Below are positions 1 to 5,431 of a stretch of DNA of 5,431 nucleotides, piece after piece. Every line of letters begins with the position of its first letter. Position 1 is the stretch's first letter. Made by a program: the position numbers and the translations under genes. Origin of the DNA: Ekhidna sp. (GTDB lineage Bacteria; Bacteroidota; Bacteroidia; Cytophagales; Cyclobacteriaceae); contig JABSPG010000118.1 of assembly GCA_013214445.1 (NCBI GenBank), positions 4,563-9,993 of the forward strand. The letters run 5' to 3'. A model generated the notes under the pieces. It was not told the DNA's origin. It worked only from the letters and a program-made list of their open reading frames with translations, and did no database searches.

Positions 1-28
1 GTTGACGTTCTTGGAAAATGCAATTGAA

Positions 29-36
29 TATATTTG
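29..36 (+). promoter_or_regulatory. Bacteroidota-type -7 promoter box (TATATTTG) for the acyl-CoA dehydrogenase gene
   Basis: TATATTTG is a full match to the TAnnTTTG -7 element used by the primary sigma factor of Bacteroidota. It lies 36 nt before the chosen start codon at 73, so transcription would begin near 41-44 with a leader of about 30 nt. The -33 TTG element is less clear: TTG at 2-4 gives a 24-nt spacer and TTG at 11-13 gives 15 nt, just outside the usual 17-23 nt on either side. The match to a six-base core can arise by chance, so position upstream of a gene is the main support. Confidence 0.5.
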
Positions 37-72
37 CACCCAATTCAATTAACTGGAAAATCCAAAAGAGAC

Positions 73-1212
73 ATGAATTTCAATTTTACAGAAGAGCAAT
101 TAGCAGTGAGAGATGCAGCGAGAGATTTTGCACATAAAGAATTGCTTCCGGGGGTCATAGAGAGAGATGATAAACAGCATTTTCCAGCAGAACAGATCAG
201 GCAGTTGGGAGAACTTGGTTTTATGGGAATGATGGTTGATCCAAAATACGGAGGCAGTGGTATGGATACCGTGTCCTATGTACTGGCTATGGAGGAGCTA
301 TCAAAGATTGATGCATCCACTTCTGTATGCGTTTCGGTCAACAACTCGTTGGTTTGTTGGGGCATTGAAAAATACGGTACCGAGGAGCAAAAGGAGAAAT
401 ACTTGAAGCCGCTTGCTTCAGGGGAGAAAATTGGTGCGTTTTGCTTATCAGAACCAGAGGCTGGTTCAGACGCTACTTCTCAGCGAACTACAGCTGAAGA
501 CAAGGGTGATCATTATTTGATAAATGGAACAAAAAATTGGATTACGAATGGAAATTCTGCATCCATTTATATTGTGATTGCTCAAACTGATCCGGAAAAG
601 AAGCACAAAGGGATAAATGCTATTATCGTAGAAAGAGATACGGATGGATTTGTAGTAGGAAAGAAGGAGGATAAACTGGGAATTAGGGGAAGTGACACTC
701 ACTCCCTGATGTTTCAGGATGTGAAGGTCCCTAAAGAAAATAGAATAGGTGATGATGGTTTCGGTTTTACGTTTGCAATGACTGTCTTAAATGGAGGTAG
801 GATTGGTATTGCAGCTCAGGCATTGGGGATTGCCTCTGGAGCAATGGAATTTGCCTTGAAGTATTCTCAGGAACGTAAGGCTTTTGGAAAGGAGATATTC
901 AATCATCAGGCGATACAGTTTAAACTAGCTGATATGGCAACCCAAGTCGAGGCAGCCAGGTTGCTTTGCTTAAAGGCAGCACAGAAAAAGGACGCTGGAG
1001 AAGATTTCTCACAAGAAAGTGCAATGGCGAAGTTATATGCCTCAGAAGTAGCGATGAAACAGACTGTTGAGGCTGTTCAGATACACGGTGGATATGGATA
1101 CGTTAAGGAATTTCATGTGGAGCGATTGATGAGGGATGCCAAGATCACTCAGATTTATGAAGGAACCTCCGAAATTCAGCGGATCGTGATATCAAGAGGT
1201 TTATTGAAATAG
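73..1212 (+). CDS. Acyl-CoA dehydrogenase (short/branched-chain type flavoenzyme)
   Basis: A cytoplasmic FAD enzyme of 379 residues that oxidises an acyl-CoA to the trans-2-enoyl-CoA in fatty-acid or branched-chain amino-acid breakdown, passing electrons to electron-transfer flavoprotein. Seen in the sequence: an N-terminal helical domain (about 1-115), the first family signature CLSEPEAGSDATS at 124-136 (flavin and substrate contacts), a middle beta domain with WITNG at 156-160, and a C-terminal helical domain with the second signature starting QIHGGYGY at 336 and ending at D355. The likely catalytic base is E363 in IYEGTSE, the position used by short- and medium-chain enzymes. Length and motifs are complete, so it should be active. 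The frame is open upstream to a TTG at 34, but that codon lies inside the promoter box and adds 13 residues outside the family's usual N-terminus (MNFNFTEEQ), so ATG at 73 is preferred. Chain-length preference cannot be read from sequence; butyryl-, isovaleryl- or 2-methylbutyryl-CoA are all possible. Confidence 0.95.
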   Translation: MNFNFTEEQLAVRDAARDFAHKELLPGVIERDDKQHFPAEQIRQLGELGFMGMMVDPKYGGSGMDTVSYVLAMEELSKIDASTSVCVSVNNSLVCWGIEKYGTEEQKEKYLKPLASGEKIGAFCLSEPEAGSDATSQRTTAEDKGDHYLINGTKNWITNGNSASIYIVIAQTDPEKKHKGINAIIVERDTDGFVVGKKEDKLGIRGSDTHSLMFQDVKVPKENRIGDDGFGFTFAMTVLNGGRIGIAAQALGIASGAMEFALKYSQERKAFGKEIFNHQAIQFKLADMATQVEAARLLCLKAAQKKDAGEDFSQESAMAKLYASEVAMKQTVEAVQIHGGYGYVKEFHVERLMRDAKITQIYEGTSEIQRIVISRGLLK

Positions 1213-1257
1213 TTCAATAAGCTAAATAAAGCTGGTTATAAGACAATTAGGTTTTGC

Positions 1258-1281
1258 GGACGAATATTATTAGATTCGTCC
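1258..1281. other. Perfect 8-bp hairpin (GGACGAAT / ATTCGTCC)
   Basis: GGACGAAT at 1258-1265 pairs perfectly with ATTCGTCC at 1274-1281 around an 8-nt loop. It is the most GC-rich stem in the gap after the acyl-CoA dehydrogenase gene and begins 46 nt after that gene's stop. It is followed by AATAAATTT rather than a run of T on the plus strand, and by GCAAAACC on the minus strand, so it does not look like a classical intrinsic terminator in either direction. It may still protect the dehydrogenase mRNA 3' end or act as part of the larger structure. Confidence 0.5.
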
Positions 1282-1301
1282 AATAAATTTACTCTTTATT
1301 G
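1281..1301. other. Perfect 7-bp AT-rich hairpin (CAATAAA / TTTATTG)
   Basis: CAATAAA at 1281-1287 pairs with TTTATTG at 1295-1301 around the 7-nt loop TTTACTC. It abuts the preceding hairpin, sharing base 1281. Being nearly all A-T it is weak alone, and in AT-rich DNA such a repeat may be chance. It is listed because it lies inside the 13-bp arm pair together with the stronger hairpin. Confidence 0.35.
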
Positions 1302-1326
1302 ATAAATAAACCAGCTTTATTCATAA

Positions 1327-2241
1327 ATGGAGGATTATAATAAAATCATCGAATCATTGGAGATTCGGTTTGTGAAGGCTAAAAATATTAATATTCTGAA
1401 GCCGGTAACGATCGATAACAACTACGAAGTTGAGAACTATCTCATTCTAGTTACGGGAGGTGAAATGAAGTTTGGGAAGGAACGAACCATCGCAGTTGAA
1501 GGTGATGTTGTGTTTATTCCTGGCGGAAGACCGATTTCTATCAGTTACGGTACAGGCACACCAACTATCCTTTCAAAGGATGATTTTCTAACAAACAAAG
1601 ATCAATTTCTTAGGTCTTATGGGGAGCACTCGATAGGTGAAGAGCATTATAGCTATGTTGCTTTTGATGCAAAGGCCTTTGATTCCGTTAACTTTTTCTC
1701 TTCGCTGGATATACCTCCATTCAAGATTGAGGATAATTTAAAATTGTCCAGCTTAATTCAGCAAATTAATAATGAGATAAAGGCCAGCATGCCAGGTAGA
1801 GATCGGATCGTGAAGGTGCTTACAGAGAATATGACGATCGAGCTGATCCGTTATATTTTGAATAATAGCTTGTTTGTGGAGAAGCTGGCTACCAATAGTA
1901 CTTATTTCAAGGATCCTCGTCTAATAGATATTTTCACTTTCATAAAGGAGCATCTTTCAGATGATTTATCTAATAAGGTTTTAGCAAATGTTGCCAATGT
2001 TTCGGAGGATTATGTAGGTCAGTATTTTAAGATGTTGACAGGTATCAATCCGCAAGACTATATTGAATATCAACGCATGGAGGCCGCCGTAAACCTGCTG
2101 AGGACAAGTAAGAAAAGTATTCGCGATATCGGGAAAGAGGTCGGATATAAAGACACTGCTTATTTCTGCCGACGCTTTAAGATGATGTTTGGAATCCCTG
2201 CGGGAAAAATGCGTAGAAGAGAATCCTTGATGAATGTTTAA
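1327..2241 (+). CDS. AraC/XylS-family transcriptional regulator with cupin-like sensing domain
   Basis: A 304-residue cytoplasmic DNA-binding protein. The C-terminal third (about 197-300) is an AraC-type double helix-turn-helix: the first HTH spans about 215-235 (LANVANVSEDYVGQYFK), and the second about 264-285 (SIRDIGKEVGYKDTAYFCRR), followed by the family's FKMMFGIPAGKMRR tail, a variant of the usual FG-x-SPxxYR ending. The N-terminal part (about 10-120) is beta-rich with a cupin-like stretch around GDVVFIPGGRPI (59-70), as in AraC proteins that sense a small ligand; the ligand is unknown. The ATG at 1327 has no Shine-Dalgarno, which is common in Bacteroidota, and follows the structured gap described separately. 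No confident promoter was found; TAGGTTTTG at 1248-1256 is a one-base-insertion near-match. Its target genes cannot be deduced: it may regulate itself, the upstream dehydrogenase or distant genes. Its stop overlaps the stop of the convergent gene by 4 bp. Confidence 0.9.
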   Translation: MEDYNKIIESLEIRFVKAKNINILKPVTIDNNYEVENYLILVTGGEMKFGKERTIAVEGDVVFIPGGRPISISYGTGTPTILSKDDFLTNKDQFLRSYGEHSIGEEHYSYVAFDAKAFDSVNFFSSLDIPPFKIEDNLKLSSLIQQINNEIKASMPGRDRIVKVLTENMTIELIRYILNNSLFVEKLATNSTYFKDPRLIDIFTFIKEHLSDDLSNKVLANVANVSEDYVGQYFKMLTGINPQDYIEYQRMEAAVNLLRTSKKSIRDIGKEVGYKDTAYFCRRFKMMFGIPAGKMRRRESLMNV

Positions 2242-2576
2242 TTCTTTTTTGTTGCTTCCTCTTTTTCGTTGAAAAATTCGTCTATTGATTTTTCAATGTA
2301 AGGAAGCACTACAGCACTAAGCCGAGAGAGCAATCCACTCTCTTTCTTTTGTTTTTCCTCTTTGATCTCAGATTCTTCATCTTCGTCATCCCCGAATAGA
2401 AGCTTAAAGATTAGATATCCTCCAAGAGCTACAGCCCCCGAAATCATTGCAATTTTGGCCACTCTCAGTCCCTTACTTTTTAAATCTTCCGAATCAAGTT
2501 CGAGCTGCATTTTGACTCTCTCTTCTTGCTCTTTAAGCGTATTTACTTTGTCTTCAATCGTCTGCTTCTTGATCAT
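2238..2576 (-). CDS. Small membrane protein with one helix and acidic patch, unknown function
   Basis: A 112-residue protein I do not recognise as a named family. From the N-terminus: a charged, probably coiled-coil helix (about 5-38, rich in K, E and Q), one membrane-spanning helix (about 39-61, AKIAMISGAVALGGYLIFKLL), an acidic patch DDEDEESE (63-70), a lysine/glutamate-rich stretch, an amphipathic helix (about 81-102, with LLSRLSAVVLPYIEK) and a KEEATKKN tail. No signal peptide is evident. The layout recalls YtxH/YqjD-like membrane-anchored proteins that often sit beside YqjE/holin-like genes, but the usual YtxH glycine/proline motif after the helix is missing, so this is only a resemblance. 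The gene starts inside the end of the upstream small membrane protein gene (23-nt overlap in another frame), which suggests coupled translation and a joint role. A weak purine-rich GGAAGAAG lies upstream of the ATG. Its end overlaps the AraC-type gene tail to tail. Confidence 0.8.
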   Translation of the reverse strand: MIKKQTIEDKVNTLKEQEERVKMQLELDSEDLKSKGLRVAKIAMISGAVALGGYLIFKLLFGDDEDEESEIKEEKQKKESGLLSRLSAVVLPYIEKSIDEFFNEKEEATKKN

Positions 2577-2910
2577 GCTTAGCTTCTTCCAATCTTAAGA
2601 TAAAATTCTCAATGCCACGTTGTAATCTTCTGGTCTTCACTAAGATGAAAACAATAACCATGACTAGCAAATAAAAGGACGAAACAACTAGGTAGCCCCA
2701 GAATATGCTATCCATCCAGTAGTTGATTAGTTGGGCTAAAGCAAAACTTAAGAATAACACAAAGAACAACGTAAAAAAGACAAGCAGCGAAAAGGCAATG
2801 ATGCCTGACAACATCTTCGCGATACGTGAGATAATCTTGAGCTTGATTTGCTCTGTCTTTATCTCTATGAACTCTATGAGATTATCTATGACTTTTTTTG
2901 CGGTTGCCAT
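2554..2910 (-). CDS. Phage holin family / YqjE-like two-helix inner-membrane protein
   Basis: A 118-residue integral membrane protein. A basic, amphipathic N-terminal helix (about 1-33) leads into two hydrophobic segments (about 34-62, rich in F and L, and about 70-91), separated by a short loop NYWMDSIFWG, and then a charged C-terminal helix (92-118, RRLQRGIENFILRLEEAK). This size and layout fit the chromosomal 'phage holin family' proteins related to YqjE, which despite the name are not normally lysis proteins; their function is not well established. No phage genes are present here, which argues against a true holin. The gene follows the second Na/Pi transporter by 21 nt, and a promoter match overlaps that transporter's stop codon, so it may be expressed both from the operon and by itself. 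No strong Shine-Dalgarno is seen. Family assignment is by layout only, without a profile search. Confidence 0.8.
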   Translation of the reverse strand: MATAKKVIDNLIEFIEIKTEQIKLKIISRIAKMLSGIIAFSLLVFFTLFFVLFLSFALAQLINYWMDSIFWGYLVVSSFYLLVMVIVFILVKTRRLQRGIENFILRLEEAKHDQEADD

Positions 2911-2926
2911 GCCCTGATGTTTCCCA

Positions 2927-2954
2927 CAAAGCTAATCCTCAGTAATCACTTCAA
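2927..2954 (-). promoter_or_regulatory. Internal Bacteroidota promoter (TTG-N17-TAGCTTTG) for the two small membrane genes
   Basis: Read on the minus strand, TTG (2954-2952) is followed after exactly 17 nt by TAGCTTTG (2934-2927), a full match to the -33/-7 consensus TTG / TAnnTTTG with allowed spacing. The first three bases of the -7 box are the TAG stop codon of the upstream Na/Pi transporter. Transcription would start around 2918-2922, giving a leader of only about 8-12 nt before the ATG at 2910. A six-base core plus TTG can occur by chance a few times per genome region, so the placement directly before a gene is what makes it credible. Confidence 0.5.
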
Positions 2955-4104
2955 TAGAATCTTTTGTTTTTTCAGTGGCTTTTGAGAAATAAATCAGTGT
3001 AAATGGGAGTAAAAAGAAGGCAGTGAAGATGTATGCAAAACCCACCAGTCTAATTTTGACTGTGATTTTCCCCATAGATTTTGCTAGAAATACGGGAAAT
3101 CTAGAGATATATGGGAGTAAGAAGAAGACAATTACCCCAGTTAGATTAAATAGAAAATGTACAATGGCTAAACTGATAGCAGCCTCCGATTGGAAAACGG
3201 CGGCTAGTAAGGCTGTCAAAGTGGTGCCAATGTTAGCTCCCATTATGAATTGGAAGGCTTTTCTAATTTTTACTTTACCAGTTGCAACGAGTGGAACGAT
3301 CAAGGAAGTGGTAAGAGAACTGGACTGTGAAACTGAAGTAATGATAAGGCCCCATGAAAACGCACGATACTTGTTTTTGAAGACCATATTTTCAAACCGG
3401 TCCTTGGTGCTACCAATGAGTATTTTGTATAGCCACTTGGAAATAGACTTGATACAAACAAATAGCAAAATAACTCCTATCAGTAATGAGATGATCGGAC
3501 CGACATTCGAAACCATCCATGCGGTCGCAGAATCAAAAATGGATGTGATTCCCCAATTCACATTGACCGATTCTTCCGTTTTCTGAATATTAAATAAAGA
3601 AGTGATTATGGCACTGCTTTTTTCGAGCAAGCCATACCTGACTTCCAGGGGGAATAGCAGTATCACAGTTAGAATATTGAAAAAGTCGTGAGCAGTTCCC
3701 GCAGCGACAGCTCTTCGAAATTCTTTGTGCTTAGAGATGTAGCTCATGGAAATGATCGTACTTGTAATCGTGGTTCCCACATTGGCTCCCAAGATAATTG
3801 GAATTGCATGTTGCAGACTGATGACCCCTGACGCTACAGCTGCTACTGCGATAGAAGTAGTCGTGGAACTACTTTGGAGCAGAGCGGTAGATAATAATCC
3901 AATGAATAATCCAATGAATGGATTGGATGTCACCTTTGAAATATCATCTGTGATTCCTCCCGTCAAAGCACCAATGGAAAGACCCATCAGGTCTATTGAA
4001 AGCAGGAATAGTATGATAGAGAATACTATCACAACTAATTTTGATGCTAAAGACTGATAGCCTTGTTGGTTCATTGCTTGAGATAAAAACTTTTCTTCTA
4101 TCAT
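2932..4104 (-). CDS. Na/Pi cotransporter, SLC34/NptA type without PhoU domain
   Basis: A 390-residue inner-membrane protein predicted to move inorganic phosphate together with sodium. It shows the internal duplication typical of the PNaS/SLC34 family (Pfam Na_Pi_cotrans). Repeat 1 has QSSSTTTS (77-84), GANVGTT (106-112) and AHDFFN (138-143); repeat 2 has QSSSLTTS (260-267), GANIGTT (289-295) and HFLFN (316-320). The QSSS motifs form the substrate and sodium site in characterised members. Hydrophobic segments occur at about 21-48, 64-93, 98-122, 139-155, 200-220, 246-275, 284-303, 306-332 and 350-376. The ends are cytoplasmic-looking and short, and no PhoU domain follows, so it is the size of NptA-like proteins, unlike its PhoU-bearing neighbour. 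The ATG immediately follows the TAA of the upstream gene, with AGGAG 5 nt before it, indicating one transcript and coupled translation. The family is clear; import versus export and substrate (phosphate or an analogue such as arsenate) are not provable here. Confidence 0.93.
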   Translation of the reverse strand: MIEEKFLSQAMNQQGYQSLASKLVVIVFSIILFLLSIDLMGLSIGALTGGITDDISKVTSNPFIGLFIGLLSTALLQSSSTTTSIAVAAVASGVISLQHAIPIILGANVGTTITSTIISMSYISKHKEFRRAVAAGTAHDFFNILTVILLFPLEVRYGLLEKSSAIITSLFNIQKTEESVNVNWGITSIFDSATAWMVSNVGPIISLLIGVILLFVCIKSISKWLYKILIGSTKDRFENMVFKNKYRAFSWGLIITSVSQSSSLTTSLIVPLVATGKVKIRKAFQFIMGANIGTTLTALLAAVFQSEAAISLAIVHFLFNLTGVIVFFLLPYISRFPVFLAKSMGKITVKIRLVGFAYIFTAFFLLPFTLIYFSKATEKTKDSIEVITED

Positions 4105-5431
4105 TTATTCTCCTGGATCATCCTTAAGCTCACGCTCTCTTTCTCCAGTCATCGCTTCCGACACATTGATGGCATGGTCACCTATCTTTTCACATAGGTG
4201 GAACAAGTCTTTGTACCAACCATCTCTTTGAGGATCATACTTATCCTTTTCTATATACTTTGTCAGATCTTTCCTTAAGCTATTTCGGAAATCATTTATT
4301 TCCGATTCTTTATTCAATGCCGTTTCAAGTGTCATAGGACCATCCGTATCTAGGTTGTTGACCATTATTGTGAGAGCATCGTCAATTAAGTTCAGCATCT
4401 GAATAAGATTCTGTACCTGTTTATTCTTGAATTTCTTATCACTATTCAGGATTCGCTCAACATCTCTTGACATCTGGAAGAACAGGTCACCAATCCTTTC
4501 AAGATCATTAATTGCACTCAGAAGATTGGTCACTCTAATAGTACTTTTATTACTCAATGTACCACTTGTAGAAACCTTCATGAGATATTCTGATATTTCG
4601 TGTTCCATTCGGTCAGTCATAACTTCATATTCACGAATCTTCTTCAGTAGTTTACCTTGCTTTTTAGGCTTTTCTTCTGTGATCAGATGTCTATATTGCT
4701 TAGACATTTTCTGGGTTATTTGACCCATTCTTACTGTTTCTTTCCGTGCCTCTTCAATCGAAAGCTCTGCGGTATTCATCATTCCAGTGCTGATGTACTC
4801 TAGTTGGAATTCGTCATCTCCTGTATTTTTTATTGTTCTGGTTACTACTCTCGCAATAAAATTGACGAACCAGATCAGTAATCCTGTGTTGAGAATATTG
4901 AAAGTGGAGTGGAAGATTGACAGTGCAATTGGAATGCTGGTGGCAGCCACAAACGGTGAAAGTGTACCGTTCGATGTGAGATAGAGATCTACCAAACTAA
5001 GAGCAGGTCTGATCAGTATCAAAATCCAAATCACACCGAAAATATTGAAGATTAGGTGCGATAGCGCCGCTCTCTTCGCATGAACATTTCCCACCATTGC
5101 AGCAAGGTTGGCTGTGATGGTAGTTCCAATGTTTTCACCTAACACCATTGCGGCTGCTAATTCAAAGGGAATCCATCCATTATTTGCCATTACTAGTGTC
5201 AGCGCCATAGCTGCTGATGATGATTGCACTACTACTGTCACCACAGTACCTATTCCTACAAAAAGAATTATTGAGAGGTAACCCAGGTCCGTGTAATTGC
5301 TGAGAAATTCAAGTATTTCGGGGTTGGTTTTCAGGTCAGGGACAGAATCTTTTAGTAAGGCCAGTCCCATGAATAGGAGAGCAAAGCCAACCAGTACTTC
5401 TCCCCAAAATTTGATTTTGTCCCTATTGAAA
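4105..5431 (-). CDS. Na/Pi cotransporter with C-terminal PhoU domain (5' end outside window)
   Basis: The visible 442 codons are the C-terminal part of a protein probably near 550-600 residues. The frame stays open to the window edge: the ATG at 5370 is internal, because the upstream codons (reading FNRDKIKFWGEVLVGFALLF) continue as a typical transporter helix. Numbering from the Met at 5370: the second transporter repeat has QSSSAAM (49-55), GENIGTT (78-84), HLIFN (105-109) and a last helix with HSTFN (154-158); the first QSSS repeat must lie upstream. After a linker (about 180-205) comes a helical PhoU domain (about 207-408) with the two ExxxD metal-type motifs ERIGD (291-295) and EKIGD (394-398), one per three-helix bundle. 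PhoU modules regulate phosphate uptake and signalling, so this protein probably couples phosphate transport to its own control on the cytoplasmic face. GENIGTT has Glu where the neighbour has Ala (GANVGTT). The TAA is followed directly by the next gene's ATG. Confidence 0.93.
   Translation of the reverse strand, partial: FNRDKIKFWGEVLVGFALLFMGLALLKDSVPDLKTNPEILEFLSNYTDLGYLSIILFVGIGTVVTVVVQSSSAAMALTLVMANNGWIPFELAAAMVLGENIGTTITANLAAMVGNVHAKRAALSHLIFNIFGVIWILILIRPALSLVDLYLTSNGTLSPFVAATSIPIALSIFHSTFNILNTGLLIWFVNFIARVVTRTIKNTGDDEFQLEYISTGMMNTAELSIEEARKETVRMGQITQKMSKQYRHLITEEKPKKQGKLLKKIREYEVMTDRMEHEISEYLMKVSTSGTLSNKSTIRVTNLLSAINDLERIGDLFFQMSRDVERILNSDKKFKNKQVQNLIQMLNLIDDALTIMVNNLDTDGPMTLETALNKESEINDFRNSLRKDLTKYIEKDKYDPQRDGWYKDLFHLCEKIGDHAINVSEAMTGERERELKDDPGE
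4110..4114 (-). promoter_or_regulatory. Shine-Dalgarno AGGAG at the TAAATG junction
   Basis: On the minus strand the end of the PhoU-bearing gene reads CCAGGAGAATAAATG. AGGAG lies 5 nt before the ATG at 4104 and within the last codons of the upstream gene. It is the clearest ribosome-binding sequence in the window; the other starts have weak or no such sites. Together with zero spacing between stop and start it supports translational coupling and fixes the start of the second transporter. Confidence 0.6.

Larger units (their letters stand above)
1225..1321. repeat. Long-range 13-bp inverted repeat enclosing two hairpins, upstream of the AraC-family gene
   Basis: AATAAAGCTGGTT at 1225-1237 is the exact reverse complement of AACCAGCTTTATT at 1309-1321. 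The arms are 71 nt apart and 84 bp centre to centre. The interior holds two further perfect inverted repeats (1258-1281 and 1281-1301), so a transcript could fold as a closed multi-branch structure with about 20 unpaired nt at 1238-1257. The right arm stops 5 nt before the ATG at 1327, so pairing would bury the translation start region. It could be a structured leader, a pair of operator half-sites (84 bp is close to eight helical turns), a small non-coding RNA, or a terminator region of the upstream gene. No target-site duplication is visible at its ends. The repeats themselves are seen directly; any function is inference. Confidence 0.6.

Noticed and set aside
34..72. N-terminal extension of the acyl-CoA dehydrogenase from a TTG codon
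   Set aside because: The TTG is part of a TAnnTTTG promoter box, and the extra 13 residues precede the family's usual start, so ATG at 73 is preferred.
466..702. 78-codon open frame on the minus strand inside the acyl-CoA dehydrogenase gene
   Set aside because: It is fully covered by a gene with complete catalytic motifs, and its predicted product is low-information, without a recognisable domain or start signal.
1225..1321. Miniature inverted-repeat transposable element
   Set aside because: The 13-bp arms resemble terminal repeats, but the flanking bases show no target-site duplication, and no second copy exists in the window.
2217..2250. Possible intrinsic terminator for the AraC-type gene: AAGAGAAT (2217-2224) with ATTCTTTT (2241-2248), ending in T6
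   Set aside because: The stem is AT-rich, needs a G-T pair, has a 16-nt loop, and uses most of the T-run for pairing. It is too weak to call.
2269..2296. Perfect 9-bp inverted repeat TTGAAAAAT / ATTTTTCAA near the end of the 112-residue gene
   Set aside because: It is almost pure A-T, lies inside coding sequence for an amphipathic helix, and has no T-run after it on either strand. It is probably chance in AT-rich DNA.
2554..2910. Prophage remnant, because one gene resembles a holin-family protein
   Set aside because: There are no endolysin, structural, integrase or attachment-site sequences nearby, and the gene sits in a housekeeping-like operon; this family is common on bacterial chromosomes.
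3023..3586. 187-codon open frame on the plus strand opposite the second Na/Pi transporter
   Set aside because: It lies wholly inside a strongly supported transporter gene and its translation shows no coherent domain; it is a shadow of the hydrophobic codons on the other strand. The same holds for the shorter plus-strand frames at 2362-2598, 2723-2917, 3746-4057, 4427-4723 and 4787-4984.

Overview
The window looks like chromosomal DNA from a Bacteroidota bacterium, probably a free-living Cytophagales-type or related marine or soil lineage. This is inferred from three things: moderate-to-low GC, promoter-like boxes matching the Bacteroidota TTG / TAnnTTTG consensus rather than -35/-10 boxes, and mostly weak Shine-Dalgarno sequences. 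No database search was possible, so the species is unknown. There are no RNA genes, insertion sequences, CRISPR arrays or obvious mobile-element signatures.

Left half, plus strand. A complete acyl-CoA dehydrogenase gene (73-1212) sits behind a good TAnnTTTG box at 29-36. It is followed by a 114-bp gap that is unusually rich in inverted repeats: a 13-bp long-range arm pair encloses two abutting hairpins. The right arm ends 5 nt before the start codon of an AraC-family regulator (1327-2241). Nothing in the sequence shows that the regulator controls the dehydrogenase; the two are simply co-oriented.

Right half, minus strand, read from right to left. A very compact four-gene cluster begins beyond the right edge: (1) a Na/Pi cotransporter with a C-terminal PhoU domain, cut at its 5' end by the window; (2) a second, PhoU-less Na/Pi cotransporter of the SLC34/NptA type with both QSSS repeats, starting directly after the stop of the first (TAAATG); (3) a 118-residue two-helix membrane protein resembling the 'phage holin family'/YqjE-like proteins of bacterial chromosomes; (4) a 112-residue protein with one membrane helix and an acidic patch, overlapping gene 3 by 23 nt. 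A TTG-N17-TAnnTTTG promoter match overlaps the stop codon of gene 2, so genes 3 and 4 may also be transcribed on their own.

How the parts fit. Genes 1 and 2 point to sodium-coupled phosphate movement across the inner membrane, with the PhoU domain as a likely regulatory module on one of the two. The two small membrane proteins are of unknown role; their place in the operon suggests an envelope or phosphate-stress link, but this is inference. The minus-strand cluster and the araC-type gene converge and share the four bases TTAA at their stops, with no convincing terminator between them. The most notable signals are the structured 1213-1326 gap, the tandem unequal Na/Pi pair with its two small membrane partners, and the internal promoter.
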